NCBI RefSeq assembly: GCF_007570825.1 | Contig: NZ_SUNB01000001.1 | Location: 2,232,001-2,296,000 of the forward strand | Origin: Pleionea sediminis | GTDB lineage: Bacteria > Pseudomonadota > Gammaproteobacteria > Enterobacterales > Kangiellaceae | Reading direction: 5' to 3' | Length of the DNA stretch: 64,000 bases | Shown: positions 39,707 to 50,480 of the stretch, in pieces | Layout of the letters: every line of letters starts with the position of its first letter | How positions within the stretch are numbered: the first letter of the stretch is position 1 | Position numbers and translations under genes: made by a program | Notes under the pieces: model-generated | What the model saw: the letters and a program-made list of their open reading frames with translations, nothing else | Told to the model about the DNA's origin: nothing | Databases searched by the model: none

Positions 39707-42286
39707 ATGCAGGAACAGTATAATCCACAACAAGTGGAGCAAAAAGCACAGTCTTTTTGGCAAGAAAATCAAGTTTTTAAGGCAATTAAAGATTCGAGTA
39801 AAGAAAAATACTACTGCCTGTCGATGCTTCCATACCCTAGCGGTCGTCTCCACATGGGACATGTGCGAAATTACACCATTGGCGATGTAATTTCTCGTTT
39901 TAAGCGTATGCAGGGTTTCAATGTCTTACAACCCATGGGATGGGACGCATTTGGATTACCCGCAGAGAATGCTGCCATTAAAAACAAGGCCCAGCCCGCT
40001 GATTGGACAAAAGAAAATATTGCTTATATGAAAAAGCAACTTCAGAGTTTAGGGTTTGCATACGACTGGGATCGCGAAGTCACTACTTGTGAGCCTGAGT
40101 ATTACCGATGGGAACAGTGGTTTTTTACACAGTTGGTCGAAAAAGATTTAGCGTATAAAAAACAATCGCAAGTTAACTGGTGCCCCAATGATGAAACCGT
40201 GCTAGCGAATGAGCAGGTACATGATGGCTTATGCTGGAGATGCGATACACCCGTTGTAAAGAAAGACATTGAACAGTGGTTTATTCGAATCACTGAATAC
40301 GCAGAAGAATTATTGAGCAGTATTGATGAACTCGATGGTTGGCCAGATAGCGTTAAAACAATGCAACGCAATTGGATAGGTCGATCGGAAGGCGTCACAA
40401 TGACCTTTAAATTGGCCGACAGTGATGACGCTGTTTCTATTTATACAACCCGTCCCGATACTTTAATGGGGGTTACTTATCTTGCAGTAGCCGCTCAACA
40501 TCCTTTGGCTCAACAAGCCGCAAAAGATAACTCAGAACTGGCAGCTTTTATAGATGAATGTAATCGCAGTTCTACGGCTGAAGCCGATGTTGCCACAATG
40601 GATAAAAAGGGAATGAATACCGGTGTGAAAGCGGTTCATCCAATTTCCGGAGAGCAGGTCGATGTTTGGGTCGCTAACTTTGTATTAATGGATTATGGCT
40701 CGGGGGCCGTTATGGCGGTACCCGGACATGACCAACGAGATTTTGAATTCGCGACTCAGTATGGAATTGAAATTAAACAAGTTATTGAACCGCTAGCTGA
40801 TAGTGGCCTTGAATGTGATTTATCCCAACAAGCCTTTACTGAAAAAGGAAAGTTGATCAACTCTGGTGAGTTTGACGGTTTGACCTCGCAACAAGCTTTT
40901 GAAGCTATTTGCCAGTGGTTAGAGCAAAAAGGATTAGGGCAAAAGCAAATCAACTATCGCTTACGAGATTGGGGTGTGTCGCGCCAAAGATATTGGGGTG
41001 CTCCGATTCCAATGGTTAAATTAGAAAGCGGTGAAATGGTGACGGCAAAAGAATTCCCCGTAGAGTTGCCAACGGATTTGGTTATGGATGGAGCAACGTC
41101 GCCACTGACCTCGCACGAAAAGTTTTTAAATACCACGGTTGATGGTGTTGCTGGTCAACGAGAAACCGATACTTTTGATACTTTCATGGAGTCCAGTTGG
41201 TATTACGCTCGTTATACGACACCTCATTGTAGCGATGCCATGCTTGAGTCTGAAGAGGCTAACTATTGGTTGCCGGTTGATCAGTATATCGGTGGCATTG
41301 AACATGCAACGATGCATTTACTGTATTTTCGATTCTTCCATAAACTCATGCGAGATGCGGGCTTAGTCGATAGTGATGAGCCTGCAAAACGATTGTTAAC
41401 TCAAGGTATGGTTTTATCGGATACTTTTTATCGAAAAGAGAATGGAGCAAAAGTTTATTATTCGCCGGAAGAAGTCATTCTCGAAAAAGACGATAAAGGT
41501 AAAGTTTTAAAAGCAACCTTGAAAGAAAACGATCAGCCTGTTGAATTAGGCGGTATGGAAAAAATGTCAAAGTCGAAAATGAATGGCGTTGATCCTCAGC
41601 ATCTAATTGATCAATACGGCGCTGATACCGCACGTTTGTACACTATGTTTGCTGCTCCTCCTGAGCAATCTTTGGAATGGCGCGAAGATGGTGTGCAAGG
41701 AGCATTTAAGTTTTTACGTCGTGTCTGGAAACTGGTTCATGATCATTTAAATGCCGGTGATATTGCTTCTGGAACTCCTGAGTTCAACGCAACGCAAAAA
41801 TCCGTTCGTTTGAAAACTCATGAAACCATTAAAAAAGTTTCTGATGATATTGAGCGTCGCTATACCTTCAATACGGCAATTGCTGCTGTCATGGAATTGT
41901 GTAACACATTAGGAAAAGCAAACCAGGAAACCGAGGTTGATCGCTGGGTTGTTCGCGAGGGATTGGAAACCGTTGTCAGATTGTTAAGCCCAATTACGCC
42001 TCATATTTGCCATGAGCTTTGGCAAGCAATGGGTCATGAGCAAGCCATTATTGATGTTGAGTGGCCTACTTTTGATGAATCTGCTATTGAGCAAGATGAA
42101 GTACAACTGGTTGTGCAAGTAAACGGTAAGTTACGCGCAAAAATATCTGTTCCAAAGCAACTTGGAAAAGAAGAAATCGAAGCAACAGCATTGGCCGACG
42201 AAAATGTGCTGCGTTTTACCGAAGGCAAAACCATTCGCAAAGTCATCGTTGTTCCTGGAAAGCTGGTTAATATCGTTGTTGGTTAA
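39707..42286 (+). CDS. leuS: Leucyl-tRNA synthetase
   Basis: Class I synthetase that charges tRNA-Leu. It is 859 residues, the usual bacterial length, with the HIGH-type motif [12 protein letters not shown] (about residue 45), the editing (CP1) domain with [15 protein letters not shown], the KMSKS loop as [10 protein letters not shown] (about residue 620), and a C-terminal tRNA-binding domain. First gene of a same-strand block reaching to lipA. Confidence 0.97.
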   Translation: MQEQYNPQQVEQKAQSFWQENQVFKAIKDSSKEKYYCLSMLPYPSGRLHMGHVRNYTIGDVISRFKRMQGFNVLQPMGWDAFGLPAENAAIKNKAQPADWTKENIAYMKKQLQSLGFAYDWDREVTTCEPEYYRWEQWFFTQLVEKDLAYKKQSQVNWCPNDETVLANEQVHDGLCWRCDTPVVKKDIEQWFIRITEYAEELLSSIDELDGWPDSVKTMQRNWIGRSEGVTMTFKLADSDDAVSIYTTRPDTLMGVTYLAVAAQHPLAQQAAKDNSELAAFIDECNRSSTAEADVATMDKKGMNTGVKAVHPISGEQVDVWVANFVLMDYGSGAVMAVPGHDQRDFEFATQYGIEIKQVIEPLADSGLECDLSQQAFTEKGKLINSGEFDGLTSQQAFEAICQWLEQKGLGQKQINYRLRDWGVSRQRYWGAPIPMVKLESGEMVTAKEFPVELPTDLVMDGATSPLTSHEKFLNTTVDGVAGQRETDTFDTFMESSWYYARYTTPHCSDAMLESEEANYWLPVDQYIGGIEHATMHLLYFRFFHKLMRDAGLVDSDEPAKRLLTQGMVLSDTFYRKENGAKVYYSPEEVILEKDDKGKVLKATLKENDQPVELGGMEKMSKSKMNGVDPQHLIDQYGADTARLYTMFAAPPEQSLEWREDGVQGAFKFLRRVWKLVHDHLNAGDIASGTPEFNATQKSVRLKTHETIKKVSDDIERRYTFNTAIAAVMELCNTLGKANQETEVDRWVVREGLETVVRLLSPITPHICHELWQAMGHEQAIIDVEWPTFDESAIEQDEVQLVVQVNGKLRAKISVPKQLGKEEIEATALADENVLRFTEGKTIRKVIVVPGKLVNIVVG

Positions 42287-42323
42287 TTTTTTGAAATTCA
42301 GCCGTTCTCTAACAACGTTTTTA

Positions 42324-42860
42324 GTGCGTTATTGTAAGAGCATATCCATTGTAATGGGTATGCTTGCATCTATTTTGTTTATGAGTGGGTGTGGTTTCCA
42401 TTTAAAGGGAACTTCTATAACGTCTCTGACAGGATCTCAAATCGTTGTCGACTCCTCAGAAGATTTACTTCCGGTAGAAAAGCGACTGGAAAATTATTTG
42501 TTGAGTCTCGGTGCCAAATTGAAGAGTTCGGAAGGCTCTTTTGATCGTATTGCTCTTGTCAGTCAGCGCAGCCAAAAACGGGCGCTTTTGCTTGATTCTG
42601 CTGGCAGAGCAACCGAGAACGCTCTTAAAATCGAACTATTAGTTGAGTTTCAACTATTTGATAAACAAAAGAATCAATTGCTTGATCCTGTGAAGCATAG
42701 GTACTCAGAAACACGCTCTTATGTTTATGACAACACTCAGTTATTGGCGATGAAAAATTATGAGCAAGAGTTGACTCAACAAATGCAGCAAGAAATGATC
42801 GTTAAAATTGCTCAAACTTTGAATGCACTTCGTTTAAAGGAATTTTCTCGTGCCGATTAA
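42324..42860 (+). CDS. lptE: LPS-assembly lipoprotein LptE
   Basis: Outer-membrane lipoprotein that plugs the LptD barrel during LPS export. About 178 residues with a lipobox-like FMSGC followed by GFHLKG, as in LptE (E. coli has GCGWHLR). The start is uncertain: GTG 42324 gives a normal signal peptide beginning VRYCKS; TTG 42291 is 4 nt after leuS; ATG 42354 leaves only 12 residues before the Cys. No strong ribosome-binding site is seen for any. The 3' end overlaps holA by 11 bp, and the leuS-lptE-holA order is conserved. Confidence 0.85.
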   Translation: MRYCKSISIVMGMLASILFMSGCGFHLKGTSITSLTGSQIVVDSSEDLLPVEKRLENYLLSLGAKLKSSEGSFDRIALVSQRSQKRALLLDSAGRATENALKIELLVEFQLFDKQKNQLLDPVKHRYSETRSYVYDNTQLLAMKNYEQELTQQMQQEMIVKIAQTLNALRLKEFSRAD

Positions 42861-43881
42861 GTTAGAGCAACTGGAGTCAGCATTAAATAAAAATCCATCG
42901 GCGGTGTTAATAACGGGTGATGAACCATTGTTGTCAATAGAAGCTGAAGACACAATACGACAATCAATGCGTCAGCGAGGATTTACCGAGCGTTCGGTGT
43001 ATGAGGTTGCCCGTAATTTTGATTTTAATCAGCTTTTTGCTAAAGCTGACAACCTGTCTTTATTCGCGGAGCGTCAATTAATCGAGTTGAGATTAGATAA
43101 AGCGCCCGACAAAAATCAGCAACAATCGATTAATGAATTAATAAGCTCAGCAGAAGACGATACTTGTTATGTTGTGTCTTGCCCAAAGCTGGACAAAAGA
43201 AAGCTTTCTGCTAAATGGGTTAAAGCATTTGAAGAACGCGGTTGTGTGGTGCAAATTTGGCCTGTAGCAACCTATCAATTACCTAAGTGGCTTGGTCAAC
43301 GTGCTCAGCAAATGGGACTTTCATTAACTCCGGATGCATTGAGTATGTTAGCCGATAGAAGTGAAGGTAATTTACTCGCTGCCAAACAAGATCTTGAGAA
43401 ACTTTTGTTGACGTCTGGCGGGCGCACCGTCGATGTTACTCAAGTAATGGACGCAGTTGCTAATAATGCGCGGTATAATACCTTCGAATTAATAGATGCT
43501 GCACTTGGCGGGCAGCTGGATAAAGCCGCTCGCATGCTAGAATTATTAAAGCAAGAAGGTGTGGTTCCAGTCATTATTGTTTCAACGGTGTATCGTGAAG
43601 CGCGTCAGTTAATGAAAATGTCTGAGCAAGTTGCCAGAGGTAAATCGATAGCCGATGTTATCAAAGAATACCGTGTTTGGAGCAGTCGAAGCCGTTTAAT
43701 CAATCAAGCTTTGAGTCGAGTTCCATTTCGTGTCTGGGCCGGTTTAGTTACTCGTTGTTCGCATTTGGATAAATTATCGAAAGGTCAGGCTGAAGGAAAC
43801 GTCTGGGATGAAATATTGACCTGTTTAATGTTAATGGGTGGGAAGCAATTATGGCGCAATATCGTTAAGGTTCCACATTGA
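42850..43881 (+). CDS. holA: DNA polymerase III subunit delta (HolA)
   Basis: Clamp-loader delta subunit that opens the beta sliding clamp. It is 343 residues with the family pattern AVLITGDEPLLSIEAEDTIRQ at the start, LSLFAERQLIELRL and the AAA+-like ADRSEGNLLAAKQDLEKL. It starts at GTG 42850 inside lptE, after AAGGA, and its stop overlaps nadD by 4 bp. Confidence 0.94.
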   Translation: MPIKLEQLESALNKNPSAVLITGDEPLLSIEAEDTIRQSMRQRGFTERSVYEVARNFDFNQLFAKADNLSLFAERQLIELRLDKAPDKNQQQSINELISSAEDDTCYVVSCPKLDKRKLSAKWVKAFEERGCVVQIWPVATYQLPKWLGQRAQQMGLSLTPDALSMLADRSEGNLLAAKQDLEKLLLTSGGRTVDVTQVMDAVANNARYNTFELIDAALGGQLDKAARMLELLKQEGVVPVIIVSTVYREARQLMKMSEQVARGKSIADVIKEYRVWSSRSRLINQALSRVPFRVWAGLVTRCSHLDKLSKGQAEGNVWDEILTCLMLMGGKQLWRNIVKVPH

Positions 43882-44525
43882 ACCAGAATAAACTTAAAGT
43901 TATTTTAGGCGGTACATTTGATCCCATACACTATGGGCATTTGAGACTTGCAGAAAATCTTCATAACTTGATTCCAAAAGCGCAAATCACTTTCATGCCC
44001 AGTGCAACTCCACCCCATCGAGAAACTCCATCGGTATCTGCAAGGCAGCGTTCCGAAATGCTTGAGTTAGCAATCAAGGGCATTGAGCATTTTAATTTGG
44101 ATACGCGTGAACTTCAGCGGCAAGGTGAGTCTTACTCGTTGCTGTCTGTTAATGAAATAAAAAAAGAAAATCCGGATACACGGATAATATGGATTATGGG
44201 TGATGATGCTTATGCCAAACTCCATACTTGGTTTGGTTGGCAAGAGTTAGTCGAAAAAGTAAGTTTCGTGGTGGTTGCACGTCCCGGAGCTTTACAGTCA
44301 GAACCCGCTAAAGCCGTCGTAAATACTTTATCTCAGTGTTGTTCAATAGAAGAATTATTAACATTTTCTTCGGGTGCTGTTTTTCGGCATATTTGTCCTT
44401 TACTCGAGATATCCGCATCAAATATTCGGGAATTATTGATGAGAAATTTATCTTGTCGTTTTTTACTTCCTGAATCTGTCTTAAACTATATAAAGCAGAA
44501 TGATCTGTACAGTCATAAAGGTTAA
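43878..44525 (+). CDS. nadD: Nicotinate-mononucleotide adenylyltransferase
   Basis: Makes nicotinate adenine dinucleotide in NAD biosynthesis. It is 215 residues, with GGTFDPIHYGHLRLAE (nucleotidyltransferase HxGH motif) at the N-terminus and the ISASNIR motif near the C-terminus. The start is TTG 43878 in a TTGA overlap with holA. rsfS follows after 3 bp. Confidence 0.95.
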   Translation: MNQNKLKVILGGTFDPIHYGHLRLAENLHNLIPKAQITFMPSATPPHRETPSVSARQRSEMLELAIKGIEHFNLDTRELQRQGESYSLLSVNEIKKENPDTRIIWIMGDDAYAKLHTWFGWQELVEKVSFVVVARPGALQSEPAKAVVNTLSQCCSIEELLTFSSGAVFRHICPLLEISASNIRELLMRNLSCRFLLPESVLNYIKQNDLYSHKG

Positions 44526-44528
44526 TGA

Positions 44529-44861
44529 ATGGATAGTGAAGAATTAAAAAGTTTCGTAGTCGATCAATTAGAAGAAGCGAAAGCACAGAACATCAATGTA
44601 ATTGATGTGCAGGCTAAAACAGCAATCACTGATATGATGATTGTTTGTTCAGGAACCTCATCTCGGCATGTTAAATCGATTGCAACGCAGCTCGTCCAAA
44701 AAGCGAAAGAGATCGGTAAAATGCCGTTAGGTGTTGAAGGTGAAAATACATCTGAGTGGGTATTGGTTGATTTTGGCGATGCAATTGTTCATGTTATGCA
44801 GGCTAACGTGAGAGATTATTACCAAATTGAGAAGCTATGGAGTACTGATATCTCTTCATGA
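44529..44861 (+). CDS. rsfS: Ribosome silencing factor RsfS
   Basis: Binds ribosomal protein L14 and blocks subunit joining when nutrients are short. It is 110 residues with the family features [27 protein letters not shown] and [21 protein letters not shown]. It overlaps rlmH by 4 bp (ATGA), the standard arrangement. Confidence 0.96.
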   Translation: MDSEELKSFVVDQLEEAKAQNINVIDVQAKTAITDMMIVCSGTSSRHVKSIATQLVQKAKEIGKMPLGVEGENTSEWVLVDFGDAIVHVMQANVRDYYQIEKLWSTDISS

Positions 44862-45328
44862 TTATTCGTCTCATCGCGGTAGGTCATAAGATGCCAGATT
44901 GGGTCGATAAGGCCTATCGAGAGTACGCACGTCGGCTTCCACATGAATGCAAATTGGAACTTGTCGAGATAAATGCAGCCAAAAGAGGGAAGCAGGCCGA
45001 TATTGCGCGAATTATGGCGAAAGAAGCGGAGTTGATTAAATCCGCCATTCATCCCGGTGATTGGGTTGTTGCTTTAGATGTTGAAGGGAAAGCATGGTCT
45101 ACACCTCAACTTGCTAAACAGATTACTCGATGGCAAGAACAAGGGCGAAATATTTCGCTGCTGGTGGGTGGTCCTGAGGGACTAACACCAGACATTCGAA
45201 ACATGGCCGATCAAAAATGGTCCTTGTCTGCACTGACTTTACCGCACCCTTTGGTTCGAGTCGTTGTTGCTGAAGCCTTGTATCGAGCGTGGAGTGTGAC
45301 CGTTAATCATCCGTATCATCGAGAATAA
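44858..45328 (+). CDS. rlmH: 23S rRNA (pseudouridine1915-N3)-methyltransferase RlmH
   Basis: SPOUT-class methyltransferase that modifies helix 69 of 23S rRNA. It is 156 residues, with the SAM-binding knot LLVGGPEGL and the C-terminal tail [29 protein letters not shown], nearly identical to family consensus. Confidence 0.97.
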   Translation: MIIRLIAVGHKMPDWVDKAYREYARRLPHECKLELVEINAAKRGKQADIARIMAKEAELIKSAIHPGDWVVALDVEGKAWSTPQLAKQITRWQEQGRNISLLVGGPEGLTPDIRNMADQKWSLSALTLPHPLVRVVVAEALYRAWSVTVNHPYHRE

Positions 45329-45360
45329 ATGACGTTTAAATCACTTCAAAATGGCAATCA

Positions 45361-47232
45361 ATGTTAGGTCGTAAAGTAACTTTAAAAAACCAGTTTAAAG
45401 AAATTGCGCTATATCAAAATCGTATGGTGGTAAGCTTTATCATCATTTTTTTAATGATGATTCTTTTGCTGGTCTGGGTTGCTAACTTACAGATATTTCA
45501 TTATGAAAGATATCGAACGGAGTCAGATAACAATCGAATTCGAGTTGTTCCAGTCGCCCCAACAAGAGGGCTGATTTACGATCGAAATGGCGTCATATTA
45601 GCAGAAAATCGCTCCGTCTATTCACTCGAAGTCGTGCCAGAAAAAGTTAACGATCTTACTGAAACGGTTAATCAACTGCAGAAGCTTTTAACGATTGATA
45701 ATGACGATGTTGAGCGTTTTTGGCAAGACTTCCGCCGTACGCGAGAGCGATTTAAAAAAATTCCCCTAAAGTCTAAATTAACGGAAAAGCAGGTCGCACT
45801 ATTTGCTGTCGAAAGGCATAAATTTCCCGGAGTTAGCATCGAGGCACGACTGGTAAGGTATTATCCTTACGGTGAAATATTGGTTCATGCACTTGGTTAT
45901 GTTGGGCGGATTAATGATCGAGAATTACAATCAATTGATCAGGAGAACTACAAAGCGACTCGGCATATTGGAAAGGTTGGACTAGAAAAGTTTTATGAAT
46001 CGATTTTACATGGGACTATTGGTAGTCAAACTGTAGTAACTGATGTCCAAGGAAGAGTGGTCGATGATTCTATTTCGAAGAAGCCGCCCGTTGCAGGAAC
46101 AGATCTGCATCTTGAGTTAGATCTTGAGCTTCAAAAAACGGCTTTTAAAGCGTTGGAAGGAAAGCGAGGATCTGTTGTTGCCGTTGATCCTAAAACTGGT
46201 GGTGTTTTGGCATTGGTTAGTACTCCTGGTTATGACCCTAATTTATTTGTTACAGGAATATCGAGTAAAGATTATAAAGCTCTTTTGAATCCTGATCGTC
46301 CGTTATTCAATCGAGCGTTGCGCGGGCAATATTCTCCTGGCTCAACAATAAAACCTCATTTAGCCTGGTTAGCTTTACAAAATAATATTGTCACACCGTC
46401 GTACTCAATTGTAGATAAAGGTGTGTATTTTTTACCAACCGATGACGAACAGAAATTTAGAGACTGGAAAAAAGGGGGGCATGGTGACTCGATATCTTAT
46501 CGTCGAGCTATTATTCAGTCATGTGATACCTATTTTTATGAAGTCGCTTTTAAAATGGGTATTGACTTGATTGCTAAAGGAATGATGCAGTTTGGTTTTG
46601 GTCAAGATACCAAGATTGATATGGGCGAAGAAGTGCCTGGGTTGATGCCAACACGAGAATGGAAGAAGGGTGCTCGCGGAGTTCATTGGTTTCCCGGAGA
46701 TACGGTTAATACTGGAATTGGACAAGGATATTGGCTGTCGACTCCATTGCAGTTAGCAAATGCGTCGGCTGCAATTGCAAATGATGGTGAGCGATATAAC
46801 TTACGGTTAGTGAGTGCAATTGGCATTGGTGAGACTAAAAAGTTAATCGAACCACAGTTAGCCGAAGAGCAAGTTGATATTGGCGATGGCCTTCATTGGC
46901 AGCGAGTACAGGACGCGATGAAAGATGTTAATCATAATTTGATTATAGGCACAGCAAAATCAGCTTTTGGTGATGCAAAGTATAAGTCTGCGGGTAAAAC
47001 GGGAACGGTCCAATTAGTTGCGTTAGGGGAAGATCGTGATAAGGAAAAAGAGAATCTTGCAGAACGGCATCGTGATAATGCGCTTTATATTGGTTATGCT
47101 CCATTTGAAAATCCGACAATTGCTGTTTCCGTAGTGGTTGAGAACGCAGGCGGTGGCGGTTCAAATGCGGCGCCGATTGCTCGTAAAGTCATTGATCAGT
47201 ATTTACTAAAATCTAACAAGGATTCACGATAG
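45361..47232 (+). CDS. mrdA: Penicillin-binding protein 2
   Basis: Class B transpeptidase of the rod complex, working with RodA in lateral wall synthesis. It is 623 residues: one N-terminal membrane helix (about 22-45), the pedestal domain with RGLIYDRNGVILAENR, and a transpeptidase domain with SxxK at Ser328 (SPGSTIKP), the Ser-Cys-Asp that stands in for SxN, and KTGT near residue 546. It is followed 4 bp later by rodA. The ribosome-binding site is weak. Confidence 0.96.
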   Translation: MLGRKVTLKNQFKEIALYQNRMVVSFIIIFLMMILLLVWVANLQIFHYERYRTESDNNRIRVVPVAPTRGLIYDRNGVILAENRSVYSLEVVPEKVNDLTETVNQLQKLLTIDNDDVERFWQDFRRTRERFKKIPLKSKLTEKQVALFAVERHKFPGVSIEARLVRYYPYGEILVHALGYVGRINDRELQSIDQENYKATRHIGKVGLEKFYESILHGTIGSQTVVTDVQGRVVDDSISKKPPVAGTDLHLELDLELQKTAFKALEGKRGSVVAVDPKTGGVLALVSTPGYDPNLFVTGISSKDYKALLNPDRPLFNRALRGQYSPGSTIKPHLAWLALQNNIVTPSYSIVDKGVYFLPTDDEQKFRDWKKGGHGDSISYRRAIIQSCDTYFYEVAFKMGIDLIAKGMMQFGFGQDTKIDMGEEVPGLMPTREWKKGARGVHWFPGDTVNTGIGQGYWLSTPLQLANASAAIANDGERYNLRLVSAIGIGETKKLIEPQLAEEQVDIGDGLHWQRVQDAMKDVNHNLIIGTAKSAFGDAKYKSAGKTGTVQLVALGEDRDKEKENLAERHRDNALYIGYAPFENPTIAVSVVVENAGGGGSNAAPIARKVIDQYLLKSNKDSR

Positions 47233-47236
47233 AACC

Positions 47237-48355
47237 ATGAATGGGCCCAGCCACACGCACAAAGAACGTCAGTCGCTAATTTGGCGTTTGCATATGGATA
47301 TGCCATTACTTTTCGGCTTGTGCTTGTTAATGGGTTTTGGCTTGATGGTTTTGTACAGTGCTGGCGGAGAGAGTGAATCTCTTATTTATCGCCAGGTTAC
47401 TCGTTTGGGAATGGGTTGTGCAATTATGTTTGTTATTGCTCAATTTCCGCCTCGGTTTTACGCCAAGTGGGCACCGGCATTGTATGGTTTTGGAATTGTA
47501 CTTTTGCTTGCAGTTTTAATTATGGGCGATGAAGGTAAAGGAGCACAGCGCTGGTTAGTGTTTGGCGGTTTTCGATTTCAACCCTCTGAAATCATGAAAC
47601 TCGCCGTACCGATGATGGTTGCTTGGTATTTTAGTGAACGAGTATTGCCTTGCCGAAAGCGCGAATTGTTTGTCGCTTTTTTAATTGTCATGTGTCCAAC
47701 ACTGTTGATATTGAAGCAACCTGACTTGGGAACCAGCTTATTAATTGCCGCCTCGGGTATCTTTGTTATTTATTTATCGGGTGTAAGCTGGAAACTCATC
47801 GCTGGTTTTGGTGTCACAGGTATTATCTACGCTCCTGTTCATTGGTTTTTTGTAATGCGTGAGTATCAACGTGAACGGGTGAGAGTTTTTTTAGATCCGG
47901 AACGTGATCCTTTGGGTAGTGGTTACCACATTATTCAATCAAAGATTGCGATCGGATCGGGCGGCACCAGTGGAAAAGGTTGGCTGAAAGGAACGCAGTC
48001 TCAGCTGGAGTTTTTGCCAGAACGTTCAACTGACTTTATTTTTGCCGTTTTAGGCGAAGAGTTCGGACTCGTTGGCGTTGCTGTATTACTCTCGATTTAT
48101 TTAATTGTCATTGCTCGAGGCATTTATATTGGTACACAAGCGCAGGAAACATTTTCTCGTTTGTTGGCAGGTGCAATTATTTTAACCTTTTTTATCTATT
48201 TGTTCGTAAATATAGGCATGGTTACCGGTTTATTGCCTGTTGTTGGGCTACCTTTACCTTTAGTGAGTTACGGTGGTACTTCAATGGTAACCTTGCTGGC
48301 AGGATTTGGCATGTTAATGTCGATTTATACCCATCGAAAACTCGTTTCGACCTGA
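47237..48355 (+). CDS. rodA: Peptidoglycan glycosyltransferase RodA
   Basis: SEDS-family glycan polymerase that pairs with PBP2 for cell elongation. It is 372 residues with ten or so membrane helices and the family blocks GFRFQPSEIMKLAVPMMVAW, ILKQPDLGTSLLIAASG, GSGGTSGKGWLKGTQSQLEFLPERSTDFIFAVLGEEFG and PLPLVSYGGTSM. The catalytic aspartate of the large periplasmic loop region is in the REYQRERVRVFLDPERDP segment or close to it. Confidence 0.96.
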   Translation: MNGPSHTHKERQSLIWRLHMDMPLLFGLCLLMGFGLMVLYSAGGESESLIYRQVTRLGMGCAIMFVIAQFPPRFYAKWAPALYGFGIVLLLAVLIMGDEGKGAQRWLVFGGFRFQPSEIMKLAVPMMVAWYFSERVLPCRKRELFVAFLIVMCPTLLILKQPDLGTSLLIAASGIFVIYLSGVSWKLIAGFGVTGIIYAPVHWFFVMREYQRERVRVFLDPERDPLGSGYHIIQSKIAIGSGGTSGKGWLKGTQSQLEFLPERSTDFIFAVLGEEFGLVGVAVLLSIYLIVIARGIYIGTQAQETFSRLLAGAIILTFFIYLFVNIGMVTGLLPVVGLPLPLVSYGGTSMVTLLAGFGMLMSIYTHRKLVST

Positions 48356-48377
48356 TAATAAAATGAAGTAAGGGAGA

Positions 48378-49403
48378 ATGATATTGGACTTATTTTTGAA
48401 ATATTTTAAACGCAGAGTAAAAAATTTATTTAAGCTTTCAATGTTTGTATTCTGCGGCTCTATGGCTATTGCTAAATCGCCCGATAACGAAACTGTAGAA
48501 CAGTTTATCGATCGAATGGTTGAAGTTCACGATATGGATCGTACGCGTCTGGAAGGATTGTTTGCCAAAGCGAATCGTAGTCAAAAAATTATCGATTTAA
48601 TGACCTCTCCTGCAGAATCAAAACCTTGGCACGAGTACCGAAAAATATTCATCAGCGATGCGCGGGTTAAAGCAGGTGTTGAGTTTTGGAATAAGTACCA
48701 TGTTGAGCTAAAGCGAGCAGAAGCGACTTTTCAAGTGCCTGCTTCGATGATCGTGGGAATAATTGGTATAGAAACTTATTACGGAAGAATTCAAGGAAAA
48801 ATACCTGTCTGGGATGCGCTGTTTACTCTAGGTTTCCATTATCCACCACGCGGAAAGTTTTTTAGAGGTGAGTTAGAGCAGTTTCTTTTGCTTTGTAAAG
48901 AGCAAGGTTGGAATGAGCTAGAGCCTGTTGGTTCTTATGCTGGAGCGATGGGGATGGGACAGTTCATTTCTACCAGTTATCGAGAGTATGCGGTTGATTT
49001 TGATGGTGATGGAAAAATTAATCTGTTTGATAACCCAGTTGATGCCATTGGCAGTGTCGCTAATTACTTCCGTCGCCATAAATGGCGTTGGGGCGAGCCT
49101 GTTGCTTATCCTGTTACTAAGTCAGGTCAATTTGCCAGTGAATTGGAATCACGAAGATTAAAACCCGTTACTACCGCCGGTGCTTTAAAAGAATTAGGCT
49201 ATGATTGGAAAATAGATACGTTAGACGAACAAGGTGCGGGGCTGTATTTTTTCGATCAACCTGAAGGCAAAGATGCCTGGGTTATATTTGATAATTTTTA
49301 TGTGATTACACGTTACAACCGAAGTCCACTGTATGCGTTGGCTGTTTTTCAATTTAGCCAAAAAGTTGTCGCAGCTCGTGCTAAAAACTATTGGCACAAT
49401 TAG
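48378..49403 (+). CDS. mltB: Membrane-bound lytic murein transglycosylase B
   Basis: Cuts peptidoglycan glycan strands to 1,6-anhydro ends. It is 341 residues with a signal sequence (about 17-33) and the catalytic Glu at about residue 132 in GIIGIETYYGRIQG, and the block YAGAMGMGQFISTSYREYAVDFDGDG. AGGGAG (48371-48376) is only 1 nt from the ATG at 48378 but 7 nt from an in-frame TTG at 48384, so translation may begin at the TTG. No lipobox is evident, so it may be periplasmic or membrane-anchored rather than a lipoprotein. Confidence 0.93.
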   Translation: MILDLFLKYFKRRVKNLFKLSMFVFCGSMAIAKSPDNETVEQFIDRMVEVHDMDRTRLEGLFAKANRSQKIIDLMTSPAESKPWHEYRKIFISDARVKAGVEFWNKYHVELKRAEATFQVPASMIVGIIGIETYYGRIQGKIPVWDALFTLGFHYPPRGKFFRGELEQFLLLCKEQGWNELEPVGSYAGAMGMGQFISTSYREYAVDFDGDGKINLFDNPVDAIGSVANYFRRHKWRWGEPVAYPVTKSGQFASELESRRLKPVTTAGALKELGYDWKIDTLDEQGAGLYFFDQPEGKDAWVIFDNFYVITRYNRSPLYALAVFQFSQKVVAARAKNYWHN

Positions 49404-49427
49404 GTTAATGTACGAGGGAGTATCACA

Positions 49428-50228
49428 GTGAGCTCGTTATCAACTCAATTATTGCGAAGCGTTTGTTACAGCAGTTTTATTTTGCTCGTTGTGGGTTGTG
49501 GATTAATTGAGATTCAAGATGGAGGTCCTTCAAAGCCAATCGATGTGTCGAGTATTCCCGATGCAATTCCAAAAGTTGAACCCTTAAGTCCGTATGGCAA
49601 TCCTTCAAGTTATGAACAAGACGGCATTACTTATGTTGTTATGGAATCTGCCAATAATTATCGTGCACGAGGTACTGCGAGTTGGTATGGCACAAAATTT
49701 CATGGCGAACGTACGTCCTCGGGCGAACGGTACGATATGTATGCAATGACAGCGGCCCACAAGACGTTACCTTTACCCAGCTACGTTAAAGTCACTAACG
49801 TTGAAAATGGTAAACAGATAGTCGTGAAAGTTAACGACCGAGGTCCTTTCAAGCCAGGTCGAATTATTGATTTGTCATACGCTGCTGCAGCGAAATTAGG
49901 TTTTCATCTTCAGGGTACTGCACAAGTTGAATTGGAGTCGATAGTTCCGGCGGGAACTCACGAGTTAAAAGGACCTTCGGCAATACCTGAAGGCAAGCAA
50001 ATGTACGTTCAAGTGGGTGCTTTTTCTGATCGCGCCAAAGCTGATAAATTAGCTCAGGCAATTCGCAGTCAGGTTCCATGGAAAGTCTTTTTATCCAAAT
50101 TAACGGTGAGAGGGAGCAAGCTTCATAGAGTAAGGATTGGGCCCATTGATTCGACGGATGAAGCCAATAAACTCGTCGACACATTATCAATGCCATCTTT
50201 GGGCACGCCGAGAATTATTTTTGAATAG
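49428..50228 (+). CDS. rlpA: Septal ring lytic transglycosylase RlpA family lipoprotein
   Basis: Envelope lipoprotein that cleaves denuded glycan at the septum in related bacteria. It is 266 residues: lipobox LVVGC with Cys24, a double-psi beta-barrel domain (about 80-170, RGTASWYGTKFHGERTSSGE and VKVNDRGPF), and a C-terminal SPOR domain (about 188-262) that binds denuded peptidoglycan. The GTG start at 49428 follows GAGGGAG. It stands between mltB and dacA as in Pseudomonas. Confidence 0.95.
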   Translation: MSSLSTQLLRSVCYSSFILLVVGCGLIEIQDGGPSKPIDVSSIPDAIPKVEPLSPYGNPSSYEQDGITYVVMESANNYRARGTASWYGTKFHGERTSSGERYDMYAMTAAHKTLPLPSYVKVTNVENGKQIVVKVNDRGPFKPGRIIDLSYAAAAKLGFHLQGTAQVELESIVPAGTHELKGPSAIPEGKQMYVQVGAFSDRAKADKLAQAIRSQVPWKVFLSKLTVRGSKLHRVRIGPIDSTDEANKLVDTLSMPSLGTPRIIFE

Positions 50229-50290
50229 TTAATTTGGCAAGAGCTCCTTAAACATTCTGACATGTATCACTAATTGGGAACTTTTTGGTC

Positions 50291-50332
50291 AAGTGATAGT
50301 CACTTAGCGTAAGAAGCGGCTTATGCTACAAT
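50291..50332 (+). promoter_or_regulatory. Predicted dacA promoter with inverted repeat
   Basis: An extended -10 box, TGCTACAAT (50324-50332), lies about 150 bp before dacA; the -35 (TTAGCG, 50304-50309) is weak. AAGTGA-TAG-TCACTT (50291-50305) is a perfect inverted repeat touching the -35 and could be a regulator site. This 250-bp gap is the longest break in the leuS-lipA block. Confidence 0.5.
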
Positions 50333-50480
50333 CCGGTTTGTTTGTAGTTTCTATCGATACGATTTTAATCATTTTGAGTTTGGAGTGAGTCGATAGTTGG
50401 GCTAGTTTAATTGCCACAATTAACCTATCAACCACGCAATCGTCGTGTCGAATTATGTGAATCAGGAATTTTCTAGAACA

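Noticed and set aside
39474-39707. Two short open frames between the ElyC-like gene and leuS
   Set aside because: They overlap the divergent promoter region and the start of the ElyC-like gene, and show no conserved features.
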